Below are positions 26,187 through 35,362 of a stretch of 64,000 bases of DNA, piece after piece. A model generated the notes under the pieces. That model was not told where the DNA came from. It saw nothing but the letters and a program-made list of their open reading frames with translations, and did no database searches. Source of the stretch: Pseudomonas sp. WN033 (GTDB lineage: Bacteria > Pseudomonadota > Gammaproteobacteria > Pseudomonadales > Pseudomonadaceae); NCBI GenBank assembly GCA_002287035.1, contig NSKG01000010.1, positions 62,001-126,000 on the forward strand, written 5' to 3'. A program made the translations under genes and the position numbers. How positions within the stretch are numbered: the first letter of the stretch is position 1; each line of letters opens with the position of its first letter.

Positions 26187-27014
26187 CTACCAGTGATGCA
26201 AGTTCCATTCTCCGGTGCGCACCGAGCGGCTCCAGCCGCTTGAGGCGTGGACGCCAGCATCCACCGGGATGGTCAGACCGGTCAGGTAGGAAGACATTTT
26301 CGACGCCAGGAATACGGCTACACTGCCAATTTCCTCAACGCTGCCCAGGCGTTGCATGGGAATGTAATGATCGCGGGCAATGCGCCCGGCTTCGCCCTGT
26401 GCATCGAAGAAGGCCTGCAGGCCCTTGGTTGCAATCATGTCCGGCGCCAGCGCGTGGACCCTGATGCCATGTCCGGACAGCTCGAGTGCCATTGTGCGCG
26501 TGAAGTTGATTATCGCCGCCTTGCAGGCGGCATATACGGCAAACTCCGGCGCGGCGCGCAAACCTTCGCTGCTGGCGATATTGATGATGGTTCCGCCGCG
26601 CTTGCCGTCGATCATCAGCTTTGCGCCGGCTTGGGTGGCGCAAAGCGTGCTGATGAAGTTGAAGTCGATATGCTTGCGCCAGCTGCGTTCGCTCTGATCC
26701 AGGAAGGGTTGCTTGCGTACCCCGCCGGCATTGTTGACCAGAATGTCGAGCCGGCCGAAGCGGGTGGCGACGGCGTCAATGGCCAGGCTTATCTGATCGG
26801 TGTCGTTGACATCGGTCTCGATGAACAGCGCTTCGCGCCCCAGTTCGCGGATGGCTGTCGCAACCCTCTCGCCGTTTTCGCGATCGATATCGGCAATGGC
26901 TATATGGGCGCCGAAGCGGGCCAGACTGGTGGCGATACCTTCACCGATGCCGTTTGCGGCACCGGTAATGAAGGCTACCTGGTCGTTCAGGCAAATATCC
27001 GTGGATTTCATCAC
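26187..27014 (-). CDS. SDR family oxidoreductase
   Basis: A 275-residue SDR starting at either of two adjacent ATGs. It has TGAANGIG, NNAGG, the Ser region NIASSEG, YAACK and a C-terminal VDAG in place of VDGG. After it comes an unusual polar tail of about 20 residues (HASSGWSRSVRTGEW). It is the last gene of the hydrolase-MaoC-SDR unit and probably acts as a hydroxyacyl-CoA dehydrogenase after the hydratase step. Confidence 0.85.
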   Translation of the reverse strand: MMKSTDICLNDQVAFITGAANGIGEGIATSLARFGAHIAIADIDRENGERVATAIRELGREALFIETDVNDTDQISLAIDAVATRFGRLDILVNNAGGVRKQPFLDQSERSWRKHIDFNFISTLCATQAGAKLMIDGKRGGTIINIASSEGLRAAPEFAVYAACKAAIINFTRTMALELSGHGIRVHALAPDMIATKGLQAFFDAQGEAGRIARDHYIPMQRLGSVEEIGSVAVFLASKMSSYLTGLTIPVDAGVHASSGWSRSVRTGEWNLHHW

Positions 27015-27043
27015 GACTCCGGAATTATTGTTGTGCGGGTCGC

Positions 27044-27901
27044 TCAGCCTTTGAGTTCAACCCTGCCGTTATTGATGACGATCACCTCGCGTTCCAGCGC
27101 AGTGACCCTGAAAAACACCTCGTTGCCCTGGTTCCATATGCCCACGCGAAAGGTTTCGCCGGGGTAGGCCGGCGCAGTGAAGCGTCCGAAAATGGAAGCG
27201 ATCCGGGTATTGTCGTAGTCACAGACCGCCTGCATTATCGCGCGCACGGCCACACCCCAGGTCGCCAGGCCGTGCAGAATGGGTTTTTCGAATCCAGCCT
27301 GGCGAGCGACGTCAGGATCGGCATGCAGTGGGTTCCAGTCGCCATTGAGCCGGTAGAGCAGCGCCATGTCCCCAGGTGTTGTCAGGTCGACCACATGATC
27401 GGGGGCGCGGTTCGGTGGCGAAGGGGGCTTGGCACTGGTTTTCTGTGGGCCACCAAAACCGCCATCTCCACGGGCAATCATGGTCTGGGTGATGGTGCAC
27501 AGTGGCTCGCAGCTGTCGAGTTCGAGGATGCGACGCTCATAGGTGATCAGTGCGCCTTTGTCCGCGCCCTTGTCGATGATGTCGACAATGCGTGATTTGC
27601 CAATCACGCTGGCTTCGGCAGGCAACGGTCTGTGCAGCGTCAGGCCCTGTTCGGCGTGCACGATTCTTACCCAGTCCAGGCCGGTGTCCATGGTGCGTGG
27701 CCAGTAGCCAGGATGTGCGAGGATTACGCCCATGCTGGGGACGGCGCGCAGATCTTTCTCGAATACAAACCGCAACTGGTTGTCTGTCAGAGACGATTCG
27801 CCATAGCCGAGACTCAGAGCGTAGAGGAGGCAGTCCTTGTTGGTGTAGCTGTGCAGGATGTCTGGAATCTGCAGGTTCAAAAGCGCTTGGTAGTCAATCA
27901 T
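27044..27901 (-). CDS. MaoC-type (R)-enoyl-CoA hydratase 2
   Basis: A 285-residue double-hotdog protein like the hydratase 2 part of peroxisomal MFE-2. The C-terminal hotdog has the hydratase motif GDWNPLHADPDVA with catalytic Asp and His, followed by GFEKPILHGLATWG. It adds water to a 2-enoyl-CoA to give a 3-hydroxyacyl-CoA, and the next gene is an SDR that could oxidise the product. MFE-2-type hydratases often act on branched or sterol side chains. Confidence 0.88.
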   Translation of the reverse strand: MIDYQALLNLQIPDILHSYTNKDCLLYALSLGYGESSLTDNQLRFVFEKDLRAVPSMGVILAHPGYWPRTMDTGLDWVRIVHAEQGLTLHRPLPAEASVIGKSRIVDIIDKGADKGALITYERRILELDSCEPLCTITQTMIARGDGGFGGPQKTSAKPPSPPNRAPDHVVDLTTPGDMALLYRLNGDWNPLHADPDVARQAGFEKPILHGLATWGVAVRAIMQAVCDYDNTRIASIFGRFTAPAYPGETFRVGIWNQGNEVFFRVTALEREVIVINNGRVELKG

Positions 27902-27932
27902 TCCGGGATCTCGTCAAAGGGTTGTCGGAGAC

Positions 27933-28823
27933 TCAGGCCAGCAGGGCTCTGAGCACGCTGATCAGCGTCAATGGTTGGTCAAACATCAGATGGTGGTGGC
28001 CTTCCGGAACGATGACTGGTCCGTGTCCATCGGGCAGGTGGGTGACGATCCGTCTCGCCCGTTCCTGGCTGACCACCACACTTTTCTCGGCACTTATGTA
28101 ATCGACACGGCAGCGAATGCTGCGCAACAGGTGTTCGCCATCGGCCTCCCGTGCACCGCCAACCGGAAGAGCCGGATCGAACTTCCAACGGTAGCCGCCT
28201 TGGCAGGGCCGTAGTGAATGTCTGGCGATATGCTCGAGCAGGTAGTCATGCGTCATGGGCTGATCTGGCATCAGGCGGAACCGCTGCATGCCCGTGGGCA
28301 GGTCGGGATACACGCGATTGCCACGGATTGTCGCTGGTTCAGAGGGGAAGGGTTCACCTTCGAACAGGACGAAGCTGTCGATGATGATCAAACGTCGAAA
28401 CAGCTCCGGCCGTTCGGCACAGGCCCGCAGCAGCCGTGATCCGCCGTAGCTGTGGCCGACAGCGATAACCGGAGTGCTACCCAGATGTTCTATCAGCGCC
28501 AGAATATCCCGGGCGGGCGCGGCGGCATCATAGGCCTCACGGTGCTCGCTGTCGCCCATCCCTGAAAGGTCCAGAGCCACTACCCGGTATTGACTGGCAA
28601 AAGACGGGGCGATGAAGTCCCACCAGTGCGCATGCCCCCGAAAACCATGAATAAACAACAGCACTGGCTTGTGGTCTTCCTCCAGATTCCAGCCGAGGTA
28701 ATGCAGGCGATTTTCGTTGGTCTCGAGGAAGTGCGACTGTCCTGGCTCGGCCATGGCCCGGCAGAACCAGTCCGGCAATCCGGGTGCTGCGTTCTCTTGA
28801 AGGGTTTCTGAAGCAGTCGACAT
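27933..28823 (-). CDS. Alpha/beta hydrolase
   Basis: 296 residues. It has LFIHGFRGHAHWWD (oxyanion hole), GHSYGG (Ser nucleophile) and the catalytic His in VPEGHHHLMFDQP. It is clearly paralogous to the hydrolase at 35363-36271: both share HYLGWNLE, RGHAHWWD, ALDLSGMGDS and GHSYGG. The fold covers meta-cleavage-product hydrolases, esterases and thioesterases. It heads the minus-strand hydrolase-MaoC-SDR unit, facing operator S4. Confidence 0.85.
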   Translation of the reverse strand: MSTASETLQENAAPGLPDWFCRAMAEPGQSHFLETNENRLHYLGWNLEEDHKPVLLFIHGFRGHAHWWDFIAPSFASQYRVVALDLSGMGDSEHREAYDAAAPARDILALIEHLGSTPVIAVGHSYGGSRLLRACAERPELFRRLIIIDSFVLFEGEPFPSEPATIRGNRVYPDLPTGMQRFRLMPDQPMTHDYLLEHIARHSLRPCQGGYRWKFDPALPVGGAREADGEHLLRSIRCRVDYISAEKSVVVSQERARRIVTHLPDGHGPVIVPEGHHHLMFDQPLTLISVLRALLA

Positions 28824-28906
28824 GGGTTTTCCTTAAAACGATGAAGCGGCCGCCCTCGCATAGTGGTTGCCGCTGACAATAATCACGCTGTGGGTTACCA
28901 TGAAGC

Positions 28907-28919
28907 TGATAGTATGTTA
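28907..28919. promoter_or_regulatory. Operator-like palindrome S4
   Basis: TGATAGTATGTTA, preceded by AGC and followed by GTTTTT, fits the extended motif in both halves. It lies between the divergent hydrolase (start 28823) and thiolase-like gene (start 28995), so it can serve both units. Confidence 0.6.
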
Positions 28920-28994
28920 GTTTTTCGCTTGAAGTCCAGTCGCTCACCAGAGCATCTGGCGAACTGACAAGTACCTCAACGCTGGAGCAGGGTT

Positions 28995-30146
28995 ATGGAA
29001 CGTTTTCCACGAGGCAAAGTGGCGGTGGTCGGGGCGGCGACCTACGGAATGGGGGCTTCGCCCGGCATGCGATCGCTGGATCTGGCCGGACAGGCGGCGG
29101 TGCTGGCGCTGGCTGACGCCAATCTGAAGCTGGCAGACGTGGATGCGCTGTTTGTCTGTACACCCGACGATGCCCTGTCGGGGCTCAGCGCTGCGGAGTA
29201 TCTTGGCATCCAGCCGCGTTTTACCGAGAACAACCGCACTGGAGGCTCGGCCTTTCACTCCCATGTCATCACCGCAACTCTGATGCTCGAGGCCGGTTAT
29301 TGCGATACGGCCCTGATCATGTATGGCAGCAACCAGCGAACCGCTTCCGGTGGTCTGGTGTCGATGCGCTTGCCTTCACCCTATGAGCGGCCCTACAGGC
29401 CGCTGACACCGCTGTCATCCTATGCCCTTGCTGCGGCACGACACATGTATCAGTACGGCACCACGCGTGAACATCTGGCGGAGGTGGCAGTTGCGGCACG
29501 CAACTGGGCCAAACTCAATCCGGATGCATTCAAGCGTGACGACCTGACCATCGAAGACTGCCTCACATCGCGGATGGTGTCCGATCCGCTCAGCGTGAGC
29601 GACTGCTGTCTGGTCACCGACGGTGCCGCGGCGATAGTGCTGACCCGTGCCGAGCGGGCTGATGATCTGGTCAGCGACCCGGTTTATGTGCTCGGCGCAG
29701 CGGCGGCAACTTGGTATTCGGGCGTCGATCAGGCTGGAGATTTGACGGTGACGGCCGCGCGTGAATCCGGCCAGCGAGCCTACGATCTGGCCGGAGTGGG
29801 CCCGAAGGATATCGATGTGGTGCAGCTTTACGATGCCTTCACCATCAATACCATTCTGTTCCTCGAAGATCTGGGCTTTTGCGAAAAAGGTGAAGGTGGC
29901 TCCTTTGTTTCCGGCGGCAACATCGGACCCGGTGGCGGCTTGCCGGTGAATACCAATGGCGGTGGGCTGTCCTGCTGCCATCCTGGCATGTATGGCCTGT
30001 TCACCATCGCCGAATCCTGTGTACAGCTGAGAAACCAGGGTGGTGACCGCCAGGTCGCTGGTGCGCGGTTGGCGCTAGCGCATGCCAATGGCGGCACGTT
30101 GTCGAGCCAGGCCAGCATGATTCTGGGTACAGCGGAAACACTTTAA
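28995..30146 (+). CDS. Thiolase-like protein without nucleophilic Cys (Ltp2/aldolase-type)
   Basis: 383 residues with the thiolase fold and the lipid-transfer/SCP2-thiolase layout: VQLYDAFTI, LGFCEKGEGG, NTNGGGLSCCHPGMYG and HANGG. The nucleophile position falls in ENNRTGGSAFH, where Gly stands in place of Cys. It thus shares this loss with the protein at 24955 but is only distantly similar to it. A Claisen thiolase reaction is unlikely; retro-aldol cleavage of a beta-hydroxyacyl-CoA with an unseen DUF35 partner is the best guess. It begins a plus-strand unit with a crotonase and an epoxide hydrolase. Confidence 0.8.
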   Translation: MERFPRGKVAVVGAATYGMGASPGMRSLDLAGQAAVLALADANLKLADVDALFVCTPDDALSGLSAAEYLGIQPRFTENNRTGGSAFHSHVITATLMLEAGYCDTALIMYGSNQRTASGGLVSMRLPSPYERPYRPLTPLSSYALAAARHMYQYGTTREHLAEVAVAARNWAKLNPDAFKRDDLTIEDCLTSRMVSDPLSVSDCCLVTDGAAAIVLTRAERADDLVSDPVYVLGAAAATWYSGVDQAGDLTVTAARESGQRAYDLAGVGPKDIDVVQLYDAFTINTILFLEDLGFCEKGEGGSFVSGGNIGPGGGLPVNTNGGGLSCCHPGMYGLFTIAESCVQLRNQGGDRQVAGARLALAHANGGTLSSQASMILGTAETL

Positions 30147-30216
30147 CGCAATGTGCAACCGGGCCAGCCCCGTTCAATAACAAACAAGGCCGGTATGGCC
30201 TGTTGGAGATACCAGT

Positions 30217-31035
30217 ATGAGCACCAATAAGTCGGATGCCGCGATGCGCCATGTCCGGGTCTCGATCAGCAATCGTATTGCCACGGTTACCCTTGATCGT
30301 GCCCCGGTCAATGCACTGGATTCGGTCGCCATTCGCGAGCTGACTGCCACCTTCAATAATTTGGCGCGCTCAACTGAAGCCAGCGTCATCGTGTTTACCG
30401 CAGCTGGCGAGCGAATCTTCTGCGGCGGCATCGACTTGAAGGACTCCGCACGCCGCCACGCTCGTGAACTGGTGGAGGACGACACAACCATCGACCTGCT
30501 GGACCCCGGCGCGGTAATACGCGACTGCTTCTGGGCCATCATGGATTGTCCGCTGCCAGTGATTGCTGCCGTCAATGGCCGGGCCATAGGTGCTGGCCTG
30601 GTGTTAGCCGCCTGCTGTGACGTGATCATCGCTGCGGATCACGTCACTTTCTCCGTCCCGGAAATCAAGGCCGGTGTACTGGGTGGCGCCCGCCATCTGC
30701 AACGCTTGGTAGGCCCTTTCAAGACCCGCAAGATGTTCTTTACCGGTGAGCCCGAAACAGCCCAGGAGTTCTATCGCCTGGGTGCCGTGGAGGCTGTTGT
30801 CGCGCCTGACAAGCTGCTGGAGACGGCACAGGAACTGGCCGCCAGTATCGCTCGAAACAGTCCTATCGGACTGCGTCTGGGCAAGGAATCGCTGGTGCGG
30901 GTCGAGGATCTGTCCGTGCGGGAGGGCTACCGCATTGAGCAGGACTATACGGGTCGTGTAACCCGCTATCGGGATTCTGCCGAAGCACGCAGTGCCTATC
31001 TCGAAAAACGTGCTCCGGATTGGAGCTGGTCCTGA
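30217..31035 (+). CDS. Crotonase-family protein
   Basis: A 272-residue enoyl-CoA hydratase/isomerase family member. The oxyanion region FCGGIDL is present. The first hydratase Glu position is not acidic (GAGLVLAACCD), while the second Glu remains in SVPEIKAG. A single acidic residue suggests isomerase or other crotonase chemistry rather than simple hydration. It lies 70 bases after the thiolase-like gene. Confidence 0.82.
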   Translation: MSTNKSDAAMRHVRVSISNRIATVTLDRAPVNALDSVAIRELTATFNNLARSTEASVIVFTAAGERIFCGGIDLKDSARRHARELVEDDTTIDLLDPGAVIRDCFWAIMDCPLPVIAAVNGRAIGAGLVLAACCDVIIAADHVTFSVPEIKAGVLGGARHLQRLVGPFKTRKMFFTGEPETAQEFYRLGAVEAVVAPDKLLETAQELAASIARNSPIGLRLGKESLVRVEDLSVREGYRIEQDYTGRVTRYRDSAEARSAYLEKRAPDWSWS

Positions 31036-31094
31036 CAGGTTTTCAGCTCTTATGTACGCTATGTGAAAACGACCACGATGATGAGGACATAACA

Positions 31095-32228
31095 ATGAAA
31101 GAATTCAAAATCGAGTGGAGTACCGCCGAGATCAAGCGGCTTATGGACAAGATCGCTGGTTGCCAGCTGCCTTCTGCACCTGAGGGAACAGGCTGGACCA
31201 TGGGTTGTGACCCCGCCTTCATGGCCGAGTTGCAGCGGTACTGGACTCATCAATTCGACTGGCAAGCCTGCATAGACACTTTGAATCGCTATCCGCAATT
31301 CGTTGCCGAGGTCGACGGTTTCCCCGTTCATTTCGTTCATGTGCGTGGTGAGTCCGAAGGCAAGCGGCCGCTGCTGCTGACCCACGGCTGGCCGGGATCA
31401 CATTTCGAGTTCTGGAAAGTGATCGATCTGCTCGCCTTCCCTTCGCGCCATGGCGGCAGCAGGGACCAGGCCTTCGATCTGGTTATCCCCAGCCTGCCGG
31501 GATTCGGCTTCAGCGGCAAGCCCCAGGGCGTCATGACTCAGCGCCAGACCGCTGGCCTGTGGAACAAGCTGATGACCGATGTACTGGGCTATGAGCGCTA
31601 CGCAGCACAAGGGGGGGACTGGGGGGGCATCGTTACTTCCTGGCTGGGCCTCGACCATGCGCAGAATGTTGAAGCCATCCACCTGAACATGCTGGGTTTC
31701 CGTTCCATGACCCCGCCACAGAACGAGGCAGAAACTGCCTGGCAGGCCAAGTGCGATGGCGCGCAACGGGTCTACAGCGGATATGCATCGGTGCATATGT
31801 TCAAGCCACACTCGATCATTCTGGCCACGGCGGACAATCCGTTGGGGCAGGCGGCCTGGATCATTGAGCGCTTTCACGACTGGGCCGATCTGCGCAGTCG
31901 GCCCTTCGAGCAGGTCTTCAGCATGGATGAGCTGATTACCAACCTGGTGATCTATCTGATGAACGACAGCTTCGCCAGCGCCGTGCGTTTCTACCCAGGT
32001 GTGGTCAGGGATGGTTTCGGCATTCTGCCATCCGGCACCCGTTGTGAGACGCCGACCACCTTTGCCGCTGCCACTGGGGACGCTCTGTCGCCGGTGCCAC
32101 CGCGTAGCCGGGTAGAGCTGGTTTACAACCTGGCCGGCTGGCAGAATCTGGCTGAAGGCGGGCATTTCCCGGCGCTGGAGGTTCCGCAGCTGTTTGCCGA
32201 TGCGGTGCGCGAGTGGCGTCCTGCCTGA
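31095..32228 (+). CDS. Epoxide hydrolase (EHN domain plus alpha/beta hydrolase)
   Basis: 377 residues from MKEFKIEW. An N-terminal EHN domain (residues 1-105) is followed by the alpha/beta hydrolase core with THGWPGSHFEFW, the nucleophile Asp in QGGDWGG, a Tyr-containing cap (FYPG) and the catalytic His in EGGHFPALE. This is the juvenile-hormone/microsomal epoxide hydrolase type, opening epoxides to diols. It sits 59 bases after the crotonase. An epoxide intermediate, or a related hydrolytic ring opening, is implied. Confidence 0.88.
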   Translation: MKEFKIEWSTAEIKRLMDKIAGCQLPSAPEGTGWTMGCDPAFMAELQRYWTHQFDWQACIDTLNRYPQFVAEVDGFPVHFVHVRGESEGKRPLLLTHGWPGSHFEFWKVIDLLAFPSRHGGSRDQAFDLVIPSLPGFGFSGKPQGVMTQRQTAGLWNKLMTDVLGYERYAAQGGDWGGIVTSWLGLDHAQNVEAIHLNMLGFRSMTPPQNEAETAWQAKCDGAQRVYSGYASVHMFKPHSIILATADNPLGQAAWIIERFHDWADLRSRPFEQVFSMDELITNLVIYLMNDSFASAVRFYPGVVRDGFGILPSGTRCETPTTFAAATGDALSPVPPRSRVELVYNLAGWQNLAEGGHFPALEVPQLFADAVREWRPA

Positions 32229-32350
32229 TAGCGGGCAGGCGCCGCGACAGCGGACCAGCCAGAAAGTAATAACGTGTTGGCATCGGGCAGGAAAAGAATA
32301 TATCAAGATCTTTCCGGCCCGTTGACGGCGCTTTTTCATAAGACTATAAA

Positions 32351-32363
32351 TGACAGACAGTCA
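32351..32363. promoter_or_regulatory. Operator-like palindrome S5
   Basis: TGACAGACAGTCA is a perfect TGAC-N5-GTCA palindrome in the 206-base gap upstream of the PF10118 gene, 72 bases before its start. This gap marks a new transcription start inside the plus-strand run. An AGACTATAAA element stands just upstream. Confidence 0.6.
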
Positions 32364-32434
32364 TTTTTGCCTGGCAGTAGTCCCCCCGCACCCCATTTTC
32401 TTGCGGTGTCAGGCCATATAACAAGAGGAGTACC

Positions 32435-33244
32435 GTGATGAAAGTTCGTCGTCCAGGGTTTGATTTCTCGACAATCAGGCCACACTGGGCTCCTGTCACA
32501 GAGTTTGCCCAGTTCTATAACGCGTTCTCCACTGTGCCTGCCCACATTGAACCTTTTCTCGTCAAGGTAATGATGCGCGTCAAGGACGCTCTGGGTGACA
32601 GGAATCCCCGCCTGCGTGAAGACATAGAGATCTTCAACAAGCAGGAAGTCCAGCACTGCAAACAGCATCTGGCTTTCAATAAACGCCTGTACGAGTCAGG
32701 TTATGCCGGCATGCAAGACATAGAAGCGCCCTACAAGGCTGACTACGAGCGGTTTCTGGCAACGAAATCACTGCGCTTCAACGTCGCCTACTGCGAGGGC
32801 TTCGAGGCCATGGGCTCAGCCGCGAGTCAGGTGTTTTTCGAAGAGCTCGATGAGTATCTGGAAGGTGCGGATGAATCCGCAGTCGATTTGTGGAAGTGGC
32901 ATCTTGCCGAAGAGTTCGAGCATCGCGAGGTCTGTTTTCAGGCTTATGCCACCCTCTATGGGAAGGGGCCCTTCGCTTATCTGTACCGTGTCTGGGCTTT
33001 CGCCTATGCCGCCAAGCACATTGGTACCCATACCATGCGTGTCGCCAGCTATCTGATTGGTGTCGACCGGGAAGGCATGAGTGAGGAAGAACGTACCGCC
33101 TCGCTCGAACGCCAGAAGGCCGCATTGAACAAGATCCGCAAGGGCAGCCGCAAGCGTCTGCTCAAGGTGCTTTCGCCTTTTTACAACCCCGGCAATATGA
33201 AGCCGTCCCCCGGGATGGTGCCCTTGCTGGAGAAGTATTCATAA
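32435..33244 (+). CDS. Predicted metal-dependent hydrolase (PF10118/COG3687)
   Basis: A 269-residue all-helical protein with ferritin-like metal motifs: E in NKQEVQHCKQH (near residue 72) and AEEFEHREVC (EExxH type, near residue 155). This family is annotated as metal-dependent hydrolase, but the motif spacing suggests a diiron centre, possibly oxidative. Members often occur in hydrophobic-compound gene clusters without proven function. It is a single-gene unit with its own operator (S5) and terminator. Confidence 0.78.
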   Translation: MMKVRRPGFDFSTIRPHWAPVTEFAQFYNAFSTVPAHIEPFLVKVMMRVKDALGDRNPRLREDIEIFNKQEVQHCKQHLAFNKRLYESGYAGMQDIEAPYKADYERFLATKSLRFNVAYCEGFEAMGSAASQVFFEELDEYLEGADESAVDLWKWHLAEEFEHREVCFQAYATLYGKGPFAYLYRVWAFAYAAKHIGTHTMRVASYLIGVDREGMSEEERTASLERQKAALNKIRKGSRKRLLKVLSPFYNPGNMKPSPGMVPLLEKYS

Positions 33245-33283
33245 AGCAGTATCAGTAGTCTGATCTCTGTCAGGTGAAAAGGA

Positions 33284-33305
33284 GGGGAGCTCAAGCTCCC
33301 CTTTT
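33284..33305. terminator. Bidirectional intrinsic terminator
   Basis: GGGGAGCT and AGCTCCCC form a perfect 8-base stem with a 2-base loop, followed by TTTT and preceded by AAAAGGA. It can stop both the PF10118 gene and the convergent GldA-like gene. Confidence 0.75.
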
Positions 33306-34382
33306 CTATGCTGTCAGTGCTTCGACCTGGTAAATCGCCTGTTCCAGCTGGTCCGCATCAACCGCAGGAGCAAAGCGCGCCGCGCTGGGGCTGATCATCG
33401 AGTTCTCCGCCAGGCTTCGTATTTCCGCAACTGTTGGGCTACTGAGACCAAAGTCATCCAACTGGGTGGGCAGACCGATCTGCTGATAAAAACCGACAAG
33501 CTCCTGGATGAATGCCGTAGGACGCTTTTCCATGATCAACTGAACCAGCAAGCCATAGGCCACATGGTCGCCATGCAATGTGCCCCTGGCCCGTTCAAGG
33601 TAGGAAAAGCCCCTTGCCAAGGCATGAGAGAGCGACAGGCCACCATTCTCGAAGCTGACTGTGCTGAGCAGCACCACTGCCTCCAGCAGATTTTCCAGGG
33701 CGTTATTGACCTGTTTGCCTTCAACTGCCCTGACGGCTTCAACGGCGTGTTGGCGGATGATCCTGTAGCAGGCGTCAGCGGCCATGAGCCCGGTCTGTGA
33801 TGCAGGGGTACCTAACAGCGTCATCGCTCCTGCCGCATGACAGGCGTCTGCCTCGAATTTTTTCGATATGGCGTCACCTATGCCCGCGCGCAGAAAGCGC
33901 ACCGGTGCATTGGCTATTACCTGACTGTCCACCAGTACCAGTTCCGGGTTGCGCGGCAGATGCAGGATGTCCTGCATGATGTGGTGCTCGTCGTAAACCG
34001 CGATGGCGCCGCTGGCCGGGCCGTCATTGGAAGCGATGGTCGGCACGCTGACGCAGGGTGTTCCCAGCTGCAAGGCTACGCCCTTGGCGGTATCCAGCGC
34101 CTTGCCACCACCCAGGCCGACGATCAGGTCGCTGCCCGCAGTCTTGGCCTTGTTGGCCAGCCTAGCCATCGCCGTATGAGTCACTTCTCCCGGAAATATC
34201 TCCAGGATGGCCGTCACGCCGGCAGCCTGATAACTGGCGAGCACCCGCTCGCCCAGCAGACGTGCCATATCGGCATCGGTAATGACAAACGCTGTGCTGC
34301 CAAGTACTGCCGAATGTTCTCCAAGCGCATCAAGCACGCCGGGACCCTGCACATAGCGAGAGGTTGCTGCAAATATCCGCAT
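33306..34382 (-). CDS. Glycerol dehydrogenase-like iron/zinc alcohol dehydrogenase
   Basis: 358 residues from MRIFAATS. A GTG 12 bases upstream is in frame, but GGAG fits the ATG. NAD-binding GGGKALDTAKG is present, and metal ligands fall in RAGIGDAISKK (Asp), LSLSHALARG (His) and LHGDHVAYG (His), matching the GldA branch of the Fe-ADH family. It oxidises a secondary alcohol or diol to a ketone with NAD. It is divergent from the crotonase operon and shares operator S6. Confidence 0.85.
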   Translation of the reverse strand: MRIFAATSRYVQGPGVLDALGEHSAVLGSTAFVITDADMARLLGERVLASYQAAGVTAILEIFPGEVTHTAMARLANKAKTAGSDLIVGLGGGKALDTAKGVALQLGTPCVSVPTIASNDGPASGAIAVYDEHHIMQDILHLPRNPELVLVDSQVIANAPVRFLRAGIGDAISKKFEADACHAAGAMTLLGTPASQTGLMAADACYRIIRQHAVEAVRAVEGKQVNNALENLLEAVVLLSTVSFENGGLSLSHALARGFSYLERARGTLHGDHVAYGLLVQLIMEKRPTAFIQELVGFYQQIGLPTQLDDFGLSSPTVAEIRSLAENSMISPSAARFAPAVDADQLEQAIYQVEALTA

Positions 34383-34509
34383 AAAAATCTCCACATCGGC
34401 AGCAATGGAACGCTGCGGGAAAAGTACCGGCTGTCCTGGTCAGAAAGGCGGGCATGTTTGTTTAAGTACTTGCCATGACGGTTCGCCTGCTATACATTTT
34501 ACAAAAAAC

Positions 34510-34522
34510 TGATGAGATGTCA
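34510..34522. promoter_or_regulatory. Operator-like palindrome S6
   Basis: TGATGAGATGTCA, within AACTGATGAGATGTCAGCTT, fits the extended consensus on both sides. It lies between the divergent GldA-like and crotonase genes, 48 bases before the crotonase start. Confidence 0.62.
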
Positions 34523-34569
34523 GCTTTTTTCGGAAAATGATCTGGTCGGTTAACCCTGGAGAACAACAA

Positions 34570-35361
34570 ATGAAGCTTTCTGAATACAAGACTTTGAAAT
34601 TCGAGCGTCGTGATCGCATCCTTTACGTGACGTTCAATCAGCCGGAAAAGCTGAACAGTTTTGCTGGTGAATCACATACGGAGCTGTCCTGGCTGTTCTA
34701 CGACCTGGTTGAGGACAAGGAAAGCGACATCATCGTGATCAGTGGTGAAGGCCGGGCATTCAGTGCCGGCGGCGATATCGAGTACATGCAGTGGCTGCAT
34801 GACAACCCCAAGGAGTTCTACCGTTGTGTGCGCGAAGCCAAGCGGATCGTCAACGGCATGCTCGAATGCGACAAGATCATTGTCGCCAAGGTCAATGGTG
34901 ACGCCATTGGTCTGGGTGCTACCGTCGCCGTGTTCTGCGACATGATTTTCGCCGCCGAGACCGCCCGCTTTGGCGATCCCCACAACAACGTTGGCCTGAC
35001 CACCGGTGACGGCGGGCAACTGATCTGGCCTTTCCTGATGGGCTACGCACGGGCCAAGCATTATCTGCTGACCGGTGAGAAGTTCTCGGCAAAAGAAGCC
35101 GAAAACATGGGCATGATCAACAAGGCTCTGCCGGCCGAAGAACTGAACGCCTATGTCGATGCCTACGTGGACAAGCTAGCCGCCATGCCTGTGCAGTCGC
35201 TGCGCTGGAGCAAGGCTACCATCAACGTGCCGCTGCGCCAGATGGCCGCCAGCATGATGGATGTTGGCATGGCATATGAAAACGTGTCCTCTGCCAGTGG
35301 TGACCACCTTGAAGCCATTGCCGCTTTCCGTGAAAAGCGCAAGCCGGTTTTCAACCAGTAA
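34570..35361 (+). CDS. Crotonase-family protein, both hydratase Glu absent
   Basis: 263 residues from MKLSEYKT (GGAGAACAACAA upstream). FSAGGDIEYM forms the oxyanion region. The first Glu position is not acidic (GLGATVAVFCD), and the second reads GDPHNNVGLTTGDGGQLIWP, with Asp in the GDGG motif of a crotonase branch that is not a simple hydratase. Isomerase or C-C hydrolase chemistry is possible. It starts a three-gene unit with an alpha/beta hydrolase and another crotonase. Confidence 0.82.
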   Translation: MKLSEYKTLKFERRDRILYVTFNQPEKLNSFAGESHTELSWLFYDLVEDKESDIIVISGEGRAFSAGGDIEYMQWLHDNPKEFYRCVREAKRIVNGMLECDKIIVAKVNGDAIGLGATVAVFCDMIFAAETARFGDPHNNVGLTTGDGGQLIWPFLMGYARAKHYLLTGEKFSAKEAENMGMINKALPAEELNAYVDAYVDKLAAMPVQSLRWSKATINVPLRQMAASMMDVGMAYENVSSASGDHLEAIAAFREKRKPVFNQ

Positions 35362-35362
35362 G

